From CAVVKW01 sp963761705 (lineage in GTDB: Bacteria; Verrucomicrobiota; Verrucomicrobiia; Chthoniobacterales; JAATET01), in NCBI GenBank assembly GCA_963761705.1, contig CAVXHK010000003.1, forward strand, positions 644,060 to 708,059: a DNA stretch of 64,000 bases. The letters are read 5' to 3'. The position numbers and the translations under genes are program-made. The notes below the pieces were generated by a model, which made no database searches, had not been told where the DNA came from, and saw only the letters and a program-made list of their open reading frames with translations. Below are positions 15,826 through 23,884 of this stretch, one piece after another (position 1 is the first letter of the stretch; every line of letters begins with the position of its first letter).

Positions 15826-17073
15826 TCAGATGATCGGGAGTGGGGCGTAGGTTTCACCGAGGATGCTTTCGGCGGGGGTTTTGAGCCAGCCGGTGAGGAG
15901 GCTGGCGTAGATCTGGCGGAAGTCGGTGGTGTGGCGGATGTCGCCGTTGTCGAGATTTGATAAGTCGGGTGGGGTGCCGTGGAGTCCACCTTTGATGGCG
16001 TCACCGAAGAGGAACATGGGGGCGGCGGCTCCGTGGTCGGTGCCCGCGCTGCCGTTTTCCGCCACGCGGCGGCCGAATTCGCTGAAGGCAAGGACGACGA
16101 CACGGTCGGAGATTTTCTGGGCGCGGAGGTCGGACAGGAAGGCGCTGACGCTTTCGCTGAAGTCGCCGAGGAGTTGGGCGTGGCGACCGGGCTGGTCGTC
16201 GTGGGTGTCGTAGCCACCCTGGCCGGTGTAGTAAACGCGGGTGGGGAAGTCGCCCGCGACGAGGCGGGCGATCTGGCGAAGTTCGGAGCCGAGGCCGGAG
16301 TTGGGGTATTCCGCTTTATTGCGCTCGGCTCGGAGGACGCGGCGGAGGTCGTCGCCGGCGAGGGTGGCGTTCATCGCCGTGTGGCGGAGGAAATTGTCGG
16401 CGGTGGTGTCGGCGGGCTTGGGGCGGTTGAGTTTCGCGAAGAGTTTTTCCTGGGCGGAGGCTAGGGCGGGGGTTTCGCCGCTGGCGTTCCATTGGAAGGT
16501 ATCGGGATCGTTGATGGCGAGGCCGACGTTGGCGTCGTTGCGGAACGCCTGGGGCATGACCTTACCGAAGCTGATGCCGATGCGGCCGAGATCGGCGTCG
16601 GTCGGGTCGGCTCCGCTGCACTCGGCGTCGAAGAAGCGGCCGAGCCAGCCGTTGCCGGTGAGGGCGCGGTCGTCGTTGCGGGCGGTGTGGAGGATTTCCA
16701 TCGACCGGAAGTGGGATCGGTTGGGATTTGGGTAGCCGACGTTTTGGACGATCGCGAGGCGACCGGCTTCGAATTCGGCGCGGGCAGCGGACATCGCGGA
16801 ATTGAGTCCGAGATGGTCGCTGAGCCGGAGGGTCGAATCACCGCCGATGCCGATGGTGGGGCGGCTCTGGTAGTAGAGGTCGTTGGTGAAGGGAATGAGC
16901 GTGTTGAGGCCGTCGTTGCCGCCGCTGAGCTGAACGACGACGAGGATGGGGGAGTCGGTTCCGGGCGTCGCAGCCATCGCGGTCCGGGTGAGGAAGGCGG
17001 GGACGAAACCGGTCGCCGCCAGGAGGGCGGTGCCTTTGAGGCCGTTGGTGAGAAATTCGCGTCTTGTGTTCAT
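15826..17073 (-). CDS. DUF1501 family protein, probably Tat-exported
   Basis: 415 residues. The N-terminus carries a twin-arginine-like signal (NTRREFLTNGLKG, then a hydrophobic run ending FLTRTAMAA). The DUF1501 pattern follows: PILVVVQLSGGNDGLNTLIPF, LAIVQNVGYPNPNRSHFRSM, and VVVLAFSEFGRRVAENGSAG with TDHGAAAPMFLFG. These belong to an alkaline-phosphatase-like/sulfatase-related fold of unknown activity, common in Planctomycetes and Verrucomicrobia. It is 13 bp downstream of a DUF1800 gene, its standard partner, so the two are almost certainly an operon acting in the envelope. Confidence 0.93.
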   Translation of the reverse strand: MNTRREFLTNGLKGTALLAATGFVPAFLTRTAMAATPGTDSPILVVVQLSGGNDGLNTLIPFTNDLYYQSRPTIGIGGDSTLRLSDHLGLNSAMSAARAEFEAGRLAIVQNVGYPNPNRSHFRSMEILHTARNDDRALTGNGWLGRFFDAECSGADPTDADLGRIGISFGKVMPQAFRNDANVGLAINDPDTFQWNASGETPALASAQEKLFAKLNRPKPADTTADNFLRHTAMNATLAGDDLRRVLRAERNKAEYPNSGLGSELRQIARLVAGDFPTRVYYTGQGGYDTHDDQPGRHAQLLGDFSESVSAFLSDLRAQKISDRVVVLAFSEFGRRVAENGSAGTDHGAAAPMFLFGDAIKGGLHGTPPDLSNLDNGDIRHTTDFRQIYASLLTGWLKTPAESILGETYAPLPII

Positions 17074-17086
17074 GGGGGGCGGAGGG

Positions 17087-18640
17087 TCAGCAGAGCTGAT
17101 AGTCGGGGCTGGACATGATGAGGTGGGCGATGCCGCGCGCGCGTTCGTCGAAGTTCGTGTCGTTGAGGCTCATCGTGCGGCGGCCACCGGCGGCGTCCGT
17201 TTCGGCGAACTTGAGGAGGGCGGTGCGGAGTTCGGGTGAGGCGGGGCGCTGGAGGAATTGACGGGTGAAATGGTCGACGATGTCAGTGGTGGTGAGGAGG
17301 GTGCGGGCGGTGCCGGTGGCTTCGAGTTGTTCGCGTGGGGACCAGTCGATGGCGTTGGCGTTGCGTTGGTTCTCGACGAATTCTCGGCGTTGGCTCCCGG
17401 CCAGGTTGTCGCCGAAGGTCTTGAATTCGTCTGGGCTGACGCCGTTGAGGAGAAAATTGGCGAAGTTGTAGCGGATGAGAAGCGTGTTGGAATTGATCCA
17501 ATCGAATCCGCCGAGCCAGCCGTTCACGTCGGGGGGGAAGAAGAGGTTGTGGCCCATTACGCGGAGCGGGCCGAGAAGGATCTGACCGTCGGGGTAGGGG
17601 ACTTCCATGGCTTTGAGGGCGCCGATGGCCAGGACGATGGGACTCTTGACGATGGATTGGGCGTTTTCGTTGGCGTAAAAGATCTGGGAACGGAGGAGAA
17701 CGTGGAGGAGTTCGCGGGTGTCGAGGTTGCGGTAGCGGTAGAAGTCGGCGGCGGAAGTGACGAGGTCGGGGTCGGGACTGGTGACGACGAAGAAATCGAG
17801 GAGCTTGCGGGCGAGGAAGGTGGCGGTGGTGGGTTGCTCGCAGAGGATGCGGGCGATGTCGTTGCCGTCGAAATTGCCGGTTTCGCCGAGGATCGTTTTC
17901 TCGTCGGGGTCGTGGGCGTTTTCACGGAAGTTGAAGGTCCAAGTGTCGCGGTCGACGGACCAACCGGTGAGGGCGCGGGCGGATTCCTTGACGTCGGTTT
18001 CGGTGTAGGGGCCGACGCCGGTGGAGAAGAGTTCCATCGACTCTCGGGCGAGATTTTCGTTCGGACGTCCCTTGTGGCTGGAGGCGTTGTCGAGCCAGAC
18101 GAGCATCGCGGGATCGCGGAGGATAGCGGCGAAGAGTCCGTGGAACGGGCTGGCGGCGTTCGCGCGGAGGGTCTGGTTTTGTTGCCAGAGTGGGTGGGTG
18201 CGCTCGATCTTTTCGTCAAAGCCGCTGGCGAAGTGGGAATGCCAGAAGAGGGTGAGTTTTTCTTCGAGCGGGGGTGGCGAGCTTGCGACGAGTGCGTTGG
18301 TCGCGTGCATCCGCTGGAGCCACCAGGTCTTGAGAGAATCGATGTTTTCGCGTTCGGTGCGACGGCGAATTTGGGCGAAGTCGCGGCGTTCCTCTTCGTC
18401 GTATTGGGCGATCGAGTCGCGGAATTCGGCGTCGGTGAGATTGGGGAGATTCGCGCAGTCGGGGGCGGGGAGGGCTGCGTTAGGGGTGTAGTCGACGAGC
18501 CGGTTAACGGCTTCGTCGAGCCCGAGGTCGGCGAGCTCAGTGGCCTCGTCCCAGGTGCCGCCGAAGCCGGCGCGCCAGAGGAGACGGGCGGCGTGCTCGG
18601 GGCGGAAATGCCGGGCGGGCATGGCGGAGAGGGGGCTCAC
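17087..18640 (-). CDS. DUF1800 family protein
   Basis: 517 residues matching DUF1800: ARLLWRAGFGGTWDEATELA near the start, LTLFWHSHFASG, PAMLVWLDNASSHKGRPNEN with LARESMELFSTG, and FFPPDVNGWLGG. Function is unknown; it is nearly always next to DUF1501, as here. The first codons may be slightly over-called: ATGs at 18640 and 18622 are both possible. No clear signal peptide is seen, so export may depend on its partner. It is first gene of the pair. Confidence 0.92.
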   Translation of the reverse strand: MSPLSAMPARHFRPEHAARLLWRAGFGGTWDEATELADLGLDEAVNRLVDYTPNAALPAPDCANLPNLTDAEFRDSIAQYDEEERRDFAQIRRRTERENIDSLKTWWLQRMHATNALVASSPPPLEEKLTLFWHSHFASGFDEKIERTHPLWQQNQTLRANAASPFHGLFAAILRDPAMLVWLDNASSHKGRPNENLARESMELFSTGVGPYTETDVKESARALTGWSVDRDTWTFNFRENAHDPDEKTILGETGNFDGNDIARILCEQPTTATFLARKLLDFFVVTSPDPDLVTSAADFYRYRNLDTRELLHVLLRSQIFYANENAQSIVKSPIVLAIGALKAMEVPYPDGQILLGPLRVMGHNLFFPPDVNGWLGGFDWINSNTLLIRYNFANFLLNGVSPDEFKTFGDNLAGSQRREFVENQRNANAIDWSPREQLEATGTARTLLTTTDIVDHFTRQFLQRPASPELRTALLKFAETDAAGGRRTMSLNDTNFDERARGIAHLIMSSPDYQLC

Positions 18641-18771
18641 GCCGTGATCATACGCTACAATTTGGTTCTCGCAAAGAACTCGGAGGGTGCCAAGGGGGTC
18701 AACTTGGAATGCGCACGGGCGGGAACGCCGCCGCTTTCACGTGGGGACGCGTGAGGTCCCGGGACGGCTAG

Positions 18772-19530
18772 CTAAGCCCCGGCGGAGTGAGCGAGGGAAG
18801 CTTTGGTGTAGTCGCGGTTGAGCTTGGCGATGAAGGATGCCGGGATGTGGGCGGGGCAGACGGCTTCGCACTCGTAGTAGTTCGAGCAGTTGCCGAAACC
18901 CTCGGCGTCCATCTGGTGGACCATCGCGAGGGTGCGGCGGTTCTTTTCCGGTTTGCCTTGGGGGAGGAGGTTGAGGTGAGCGCTTTTGGCGCTGACGAAG
19001 AGCATGGCCGAGCTGTTCGGGCAGGCGGCGGCGCAGGCTCCGCAACCGATGCAGGCGGCGGCGTCCATGGCTTCGTCGGCGATCTGCTTCGGGATCGGAA
19101 CGGCGTTGGCGTCCGGGGCGGAGCCGCTGCGTTCGGAGATGAAGCCGCCGGCCTGGATGATGCGGTCGAAAGCGGAGCGATCGACGGCGAGGTCTTTCAT
19201 GACCGGGAAGGAGCCGACGCGGAAAGGTTCGATGTTGATCGTTTCGCCGTCTCGGAACTTCCGCATGTAGAGCTGGCAGGTGGTGCCGACGCCACGGTCT
19301 TTGCCGTGCGGGATACCGTTGATCGTGAGGTTGCACGATCCGCAGATGCCCTCGCGACAGTCGTGCTCGAAAACGATGGGTTCCTCGTTCTGCTCGATCA
19401 GCATCTCGTTGGTGATGTCGAGCATCTCGAGGAACGAGGCCTCGGGCGGGATGCCTTTGGTTTCGTAGCTCTTGAGTTCGCCGTGGGCGTTTGGTGAGGA
19501 TTGACGCCAGACTTTGAGGGTAAAATTCAT
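18772..19530 (-). CDS. sdhB: Succinate dehydrogenase/fumarate reductase iron-sulfur subunit
   Basis: 252 residues. The [2Fe-2S] cysteines are in CREGICGSC with a later C (GVGTTC), the [4Fe-4S] set is CIGCGACAAAC, and the [3Fe-4S] set is CSNYYECEAVCP. The sequence is of the non-classical type-B form. It lies 5 bp after sdhA and closes the sdhC-sdhA-sdhB operon. It transfers electrons from the flavin subunit to the membrane cytochrome b. Confidence 0.97.
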   Translation of the reverse strand: MNFTLKVWRQSSPNAHGELKSYETKGIPPEASFLEMLDITNEMLIEQNEEPIVFEHDCREGICGSCNLTINGIPHGKDRGVGTTCQLYMRKFRDGETINIEPFRVGSFPVMKDLAVDRSAFDRIIQAGGFISERSGSAPDANAVPIPKQIADEAMDAAACIGCGACAAACPNSSAMLFVSAKSAHLNLLPQGKPEKNRRTLAMVHQMDAEGFGNCSNYYECEAVCPAHIPASFIAKLNRDYTKASLAHSAGA

Positions 19531-19535
19531 GGGAC

Positions 19536-21452
19536 CTATTTGTAGCTTCGGGTGGCCGGGTGGACGGTTTCGTAGGTGAGCGGTTCTTTCACCAGCTTGT
19601 GGCCGGAGCCGTTGCCGTATTCCCAGGCGCTGACGAACATGTAGTCGTCGTCGTTGCGGAGGGCTTCGCCTTCGCCGGTTTGGTGTTCGGTTCTAAAATG
19701 CCCGCCGCAGCTTTCTTCGCGGGTGAGGGCGTCCAGGCACATGAGCTCGCCAAACTCGAGGAAGTCGGCGACGCGACCGGCTTTTTCGAGCGATGAGTTG
19801 ATCGATTCGCCGGAGCCGAGGACTTTGACGTCCTTGTAAAACTGTTCGCGGAGGGCGGGGACTTTTTGGAGTGCTTCTTCCAGGCCGGCTTTGTCGCGGG
19901 CCATGCCGCATTTGTCCCAGATGAGGAGGCCGAGTTCGCGGTGGAAGGAGTCGACGCTGCGGGTGCCTTTGATGTCGAGGAGCTGCTGGACGCGGGCTTG
20001 GCATTTGGCCAAGGCTTCGGTGAAGGCGGGGTGGTCGGTGGTGGCCTTTTCCTTGCCGAACTGGGTCGTGAGGTAGTCGCCGATGGTGTAGGGGATCACG
20101 AAGTAACCGTCCGCGAGGCCTTGCATGAGGGCGGAGGCACCGAGACGGTTGGCGCCGTGGTCGGAGAAATTCGCTTCGCCGAGGACGTGGAGGCCGGGAA
20201 CGTTCGACATGAGATTGTAGTCCACCCAGAGGCCACCCATCGTGTAGTGCACCGCGGGATAGATGCGCATCGGGCGCTCGTAAGCGTTTTCGTCGGTAAT
20301 TTCCGCATACATCTCGAAGAGATTGCCGTATTTCTCGCGGATCGTGCGCTCGCCTTGGCGTTTGATCGCGTCGGCGAAGTCGAGGTAGACGCCACGACCG
20401 GATGGGCCGACCCCGAGACCGTTGTCGCAGGCTTCCTTGGCGGAGCGCGAAGAGATGTCGCGGGGAGCGAGGTTGCCGTAGGATGGGTATTTGCGCTCGA
20501 GGTAGTAATCGCGGGCTTCCTCGGGAATGTCGGACGGGTTCTTCCCGGTGTCTTCGGCGTTCTTCGGTACCCAGACTCGTCCGTCGTTGCGGAGCGACTC
20601 CGACATGAGGGTCAGCTTGGATTGGTATTCGCCGCTGACCGGGATGCAGGTCGGGTGGATCTGCGTGTAGCAGGGGTTGGCGAAGAGCGCGCCTTTCTTG
20701 TGAGCGCGGTAGGTGGCGGTGACGTTGCAACCTTTCGCGTTCGTCGAGAGGTAGAAGACGTTGCCGTAGCCGCCGGAGCAGAGGAGGACGGCGTCGCCGG
20801 CGTGGGCGGAGATTTTCCCCGTCAGGAGATCGCGAACGATGATGCCTTTCGCGTGGCCGTCGACGAGGACGAGGTCGAGCATCTCGGTGCGAGGATGCAT
20901 CTTGATCTGGCCCTTCGCGACTTGGGCGGACATTTCCTGGTAGGCTCCGAGGAGGAGTTGCTGGCCGGTCTGGCCGCGGGCGTAGAAAGTGCGGGAAACT
21001 TGGGCTCCGCCGAACGAGCGGTTGGCGAGAAGGCCGCCGTATTCGCGGGCGAAGGGAACGCCCTGAGCGACGCATTGGTCGATGATCGAGGTGCTGACTT
21101 CGGCGAGGCGGTAGACGTTTGCTTCGCGGCTGCGGAAGTCGCCGCCTTTGATCGTGTCGTAGAAGAGGCGGTAGACGGAGTCGCCGTCGTTTTGGTAGTT
21201 CTTCGCGGCATTGATGCCGCCCTGAGCGGCGATGGAGTGGGCGCGGCGGGCGCTGTCCTGGTAGCAGAAACACTCAACCTGGAAGCCTTGCTCGGCGAGA
21301 GTTGCGGCGGAGGAGGCTCCGGCGAGACCAGTGCCGACGATGAGAAGCTTGAATTTGCGCTTGTTGTTCGGCGCGATGAGCTTGGCGCTGTTTTTGTAGG
21401 TCGTCCACTTGTCGGCGAGTGGGCCTTCGGGGATTTTGGCGTCGAGGGTCAT
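19536..21452 (-). CDS. sdhA: Succinate dehydrogenase/fumarate reductase flavoprotein subunit
   Basis: 638 residues. FAD-binding dinucleotide fold LLIVGTGLAGASSAATLAEQ near residue 38, the flavinylation region HSIAAQGGINAAKNYQND, and the substrate-side motif MGGLWVDYNLMSNVPGLHVL with GEANFSDHGANRLGASAL. The long C-terminal helical region and overall length fit the type-B enzymes of Bacteroidetes and Bacillus. It converts succinate to fumarate with quinone reduction, or the reverse in anaerobes; the sequence alone does not decide direction. It lies 33 bp after sdhC. Confidence 0.97.
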   Translation of the reverse strand: MTLDAKIPEGPLADKWTTYKNSAKLIAPNNKRKFKLLIVGTGLAGASSAATLAEQGFQVECFCYQDSARRAHSIAAQGGINAAKNYQNDGDSVYRLFYDTIKGGDFRSREANVYRLAEVSTSIIDQCVAQGVPFAREYGGLLANRSFGGAQVSRTFYARGQTGQQLLLGAYQEMSAQVAKGQIKMHPRTEMLDLVLVDGHAKGIIVRDLLTGKISAHAGDAVLLCSGGYGNVFYLSTNAKGCNVTATYRAHKKGALFANPCYTQIHPTCIPVSGEYQSKLTLMSESLRNDGRVWVPKNAEDTGKNPSDIPEEARDYYLERKYPSYGNLAPRDISSRSAKEACDNGLGVGPSGRGVYLDFADAIKRQGERTIREKYGNLFEMYAEITDENAYERPMRIYPAVHYTMGGLWVDYNLMSNVPGLHVLGEANFSDHGANRLGASALMQGLADGYFVIPYTIGDYLTTQFGKEKATTDHPAFTEALAKCQARVQQLLDIKGTRSVDSFHRELGLLIWDKCGMARDKAGLEEALQKVPALREQFYKDVKVLGSGESINSSLEKAGRVADFLEFGELMCLDALTREESCGGHFRTEHQTGEGEALRNDDDYMFVSAWEYGNGSGHKLVKEPLTYETVHPATRSYK

Positions 21453-21485
21453 GGCGTGTTGAAAATTAACCGCAGATTTCGCGGG

Positions 21486-22283
21486 TTACGCAGAGGGGGT
21501 CTCCGGAGCGGGCATGGCCTTGGCCGCCGGGTGGTTTTTTTCGGTGTAGGCTTTTCCTAGGCCGAAGATGCCGACGGAAGTCGGGATCGCGGAGAAGCCG
21601 AGGAAGAGGATCCAGGCGAGCGCCAAGCCGGCTCTTTGGAAGACGGGGAGGAGGCGACGGTTGGCGAGACCGAGGGTCTGGAAGAGGCTGGAGATGCCGT
21701 GGCTGAGGTGAAAGGCGAGAAGGCCCATGGCGACGACGTAGAAGATCGCGATGAGGGGATGACTGAAGCCAATGGTCACCATGGCGTAGACGTCGTGGAC
21801 GACGTGACCGTCGGGGAGAGTTGCTTCGAGGGTGCTGTAGGACGGGTAGATAATCTGAGCGGTGAAGTGCGCGATGTGGAAGACGACGAAGGCGAGGACG
21901 ACGATGCCGGTGAGGCGCATCGTGCGGACGAAGATACTCGCTTGGACGCGGGATTTCACCTCGTAGCCCATTGGCCGCGACTTTTTGTTTTCGACGGTGA
22001 GGAGGACGACAAAGAGGATGTGGAGGCTGACGATGGCGAGGAGGCCGAGGCGGATGACCCAGAGGAAAATCCCGAGGTCCTTGAGATGCATCGCGTAGGC
22101 GTTAATGGCGTCGGGACCGAAGAAGAACGTCATGTTTCCCGCCATGTGACCGAGGACGAAGCCGACGAGAGCGAGTCCGGTGACGGCGACGACGGTTTTC
22201 TTCCCGATGGAGGAGAGAAGCCAAGCAATGAGCGGGTTCGCGGGGCGGCGTTTGGTGGTGGGAGCGGCGGAGGTGATGGCCAT
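21486..22283 (-). CDS. sdhC: Succinate dehydrogenase cytochrome b subunit (type B, five-helix)
   Basis: 265 residues with five membrane helices (about 32-52, 72-100, 124-148, 170-192, 208-230). Candidate haem-ligand histidines are in the helices (LGHMAGNMTFFFGP; LHILFVVLL; FHIAHFTAQIIYPS; FHLSHGISSLFQTLG), consistent with two haems b. This single large anchor replaces separate SdhC and SdhD. It is first in the sdhCAB operon. The N-terminal 20 residues and C-terminal tail (HPAAKAMPAPETPSA) are polar extensions. Confidence 0.95.
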   Translation of the reverse strand: MAITSAAPTTKRRPANPLIAWLLSSIGKKTVVAVTGLALVGFVLGHMAGNMTFFFGPDAINAYAMHLKDLGIFLWVIRLGLLAIVSLHILFVVLLTVENKKSRPMGYEVKSRVQASIFVRTMRLTGIVVLAFVVFHIAHFTAQIIYPSYSTLEATLPDGHVVHDVYAMVTIGFSHPLIAIFYVVAMGLLAFHLSHGISSLFQTLGLANRRLLPVFQRAGLALAWILFLGFSAIPTSVGIFGLGKAYTEKNHPAAKAMPAPETPSA

Positions 22284-22354
22284 TTGGTAATATTAGATAC
22301 GCTTATAGCTCAGGGGGCGAGGCGGAAAAGTTCGCCTTCGGCGTAGGGTGTGGC

Positions 22355-22373
22355 TACCGGCTGGAAGCCGGTA
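22355..22373. repeat. GGA-triloop palindrome
   Basis: TACCGGC-TGGAA-GCCGGTA; the outer T and A of the centre also pair, leaving a GGA triloop as in the clusters at 6.0 and 6.6 kb. It ends one base before the stop codon of the PAS gene (22374) in the gap upstream of sdhC. Confidence 0.7.
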
Positions 22374-22964
22374 CTACGAGAGGCTGGCAGCGATCTCGGG
22401 TGGGAGGTCGGTTTTTTGTTCTTCGGCTTGGAAGCCGGTGAGGGTGCCCTGGTCGTCGTAGGTCGGGGTCACTTGGATCTTGACCCAGTAGGGGGTGCCG
22501 TCCTTGTGGTAATTGAGCATCTCGGTGCGGTGCTCGCGGGCTTCGCGGATCGCGGATCGGAGGGCTTGAATGCAGGCTTGGTTGGTGCCCTTGCCTTGGA
22601 GGAGGTGGCCAGGCTTGCGTCCGGCAATTTCTCCGAAGGTGTAGCCGCAGAGACCGGTAAAGGCGGAGTTGATCCCGGTGACGTAGCCGCAGGTATCGGT
22701 CCAGACGCGTGGGGCGACGAGGTCCACAAGGTCGAGGACCCGGCTTTTCAAGTCATCGGATGGAAGCTCGATCTTCGTGGTCGATGAACTGAGGTTCGTG
22801 AGGGTCTCGTTGAGATCGGCGACGGTGCGGGCGAGCGAGGGATCGCTGGCGAGTTCGGTCTCGAAATCACGCGACTGGGGGCCTTCGAGTAGGCCCAGAA
22901 CGTGGAGGCAGGCAGTTTCTTCCTTTTGATTTTCGAACATCAGCGTGCAATGGATACCATTCAT
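22374..22964 (-). CDS. Anti-sigma-like N-terminus fused to a PAS domain
   Basis: 196 residues from the ATG at 22964 (188 from the ATG at 22940). The N-terminal segment ETACLHVLGLLEGPQSRDFE with ELASDPSLARTVADLNET resembles the conserved N-terminus of RskA-type anti-sigma factors. The rest is a PAS domain (about 82-183: GRKPGHLLQGKGTNQACIQA; YHKDGTPYWVKIQVTPTYDD). The PAS has the LOV-like layout, but the LOV photoactive Cys in 'NCRFLQ' is absent (KPGHLLQ), so flavin photochemistry is unlikely. No kinase or output domain follows. It is head-to-head with the Hsp33-like gene, 15 bp away. A redox or small-ligand sensor role is inference. Confidence 0.75.
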   Translation of the reverse strand: MNGIHCTLMFENQKEETACLHVLGLLEGPQSRDFETELASDPSLARTVADLNETLTNLSSSTTKIELPSDDLKSRVLDLVDLVAPRVWTDTCGYVTGINSAFTGLCGYTFGEIAGRKPGHLLQGKGTNQACIQALRSAIREAREHRTEMLNYHKDGTPYWVKIQVTPTYDDQGTLTGFQAEEQKTDLPPEIAASLS

Positions 22965-22979
22965 TTTTAAGATTAACAA

Positions 22980-23777
22980 GTGAGCGCAGAGGAACCGATC
23001 GACGACCGTAGCATTGAAATTAGAACTTATTTTGTCCGGGGGAGGAACGCCCTCGTAGCTCGGGGAGAGTTTTCCCAGATCTACGTCGATTATTACCTTC
23101 ACCTGGCTGATTACGCCCAGACCGTTGATCCCGACGCAGCGGAATACGTAAAAAGTGCACTGACGGCAATCGCGTTGCACGGGGCATCGCGTCCGCGGGC
23201 GGACCGGGTGGCATGGACGGTGAACTTCCAGCACCCGCTGCTCAACGTCTTCGCGGCGGCGGATAATCCGGCCGGGACGGTCGTGGCGACGGTGTTTACA
23301 AAAGACGTGAAGCCGGGTCCGAAGGGGCTGTTCTACTCAGACGTGGTCCCGGGGCGGGGGGATTTTCGCCGGAGCGTCGTGGATTTCGAAGGCGGTGATT
23401 TTTTCGCGGCGGCGGAGCGGTTTTACGAAAACAGCGAGCAACGGCTCGGGCGTTTTTTTCACCACTCGGACGACGACTTCGTGTTGGTGGGGGCGCAACC
23501 GGATTGCGATCTCGAGTGGCTGGAGAGGCTGACGCCGGACGCGATCCGGCGGCTGGACGAGGATGAAGAGATGAGTCTATTGGAGCAGCGGTATTTCCGT
23601 TTCGAGTGCGGTTGCAATCAGGATCGGATGATGAGTGCGCTGCTGCCGGTCTTCGGACGGGACGCGGACGAGCTCTTTGGCGAGGAGGCGGTGATCCGGA
23701 TGGGGTGCCCACGGTGCGGGGCGAAGCACGCGATCACGCGGGAGGGAATGGAGGCGTTCGCTGCGGCGGAGGTGTGA
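22980..23777 (+). CDS. Hsp33-like redox-regulated chaperone
   Basis: 265 residues. The C-terminus has the Hsp33 zinc/redox cysteine arrangement, CXC (FECGCNQDRM) followed about 30 residues later by CXXC (GCPRCGAKHAITREGMEAF). The preceding body fits the HslO fold (LTAIALHGASRPRADRVAW; LLEQRYFRFECGC). Hsp33 is activated by oxidation that releases zinc. It is shorter and more divergent than E. coli HslO. The start is a GTG at 22980 without a clear ribosome-binding site. The 15-bp gap to the divergent PAS gene implies shared promoter DNA. Confidence 0.82.
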   Translation: MSAEEPIDDRSIEIRTYFVRGRNALVARGEFSQIYVDYYLHLADYAQTVDPDAAEYVKSALTAIALHGASRPRADRVAWTVNFQHPLLNVFAAADNPAGTVVATVFTKDVKPGPKGLFYSDVVPGRGDFRRSVVDFEGGDFFAAAERFYENSEQRLGRFFHHSDDDFVLVGAQPDCDLEWLERLTPDAIRRLDEDEEMSLLEQRYFRFECGCNQDRMMSALLPVFGRDADELFGEEAVIRMGCPRCGAKHAITREGMEAFAAAEV

Positions 23778-23884
23778 GTTGGCGGCGTTGGGTTTGGTTG
23801 GAGAATGAAAATCTTCGTTCCTCGGGCGGCGGGACGCGGCGACTTGGCTCGACAGTGAAATTTTGGGTGAGGTAGGGTTGGGGG

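Noticed and set aside
17258..18754. 498-codon open frame opposite the DUF1800 gene
   Set aside because: Same shadow pattern; the minus-strand frame has clear DUF1800 motifs.
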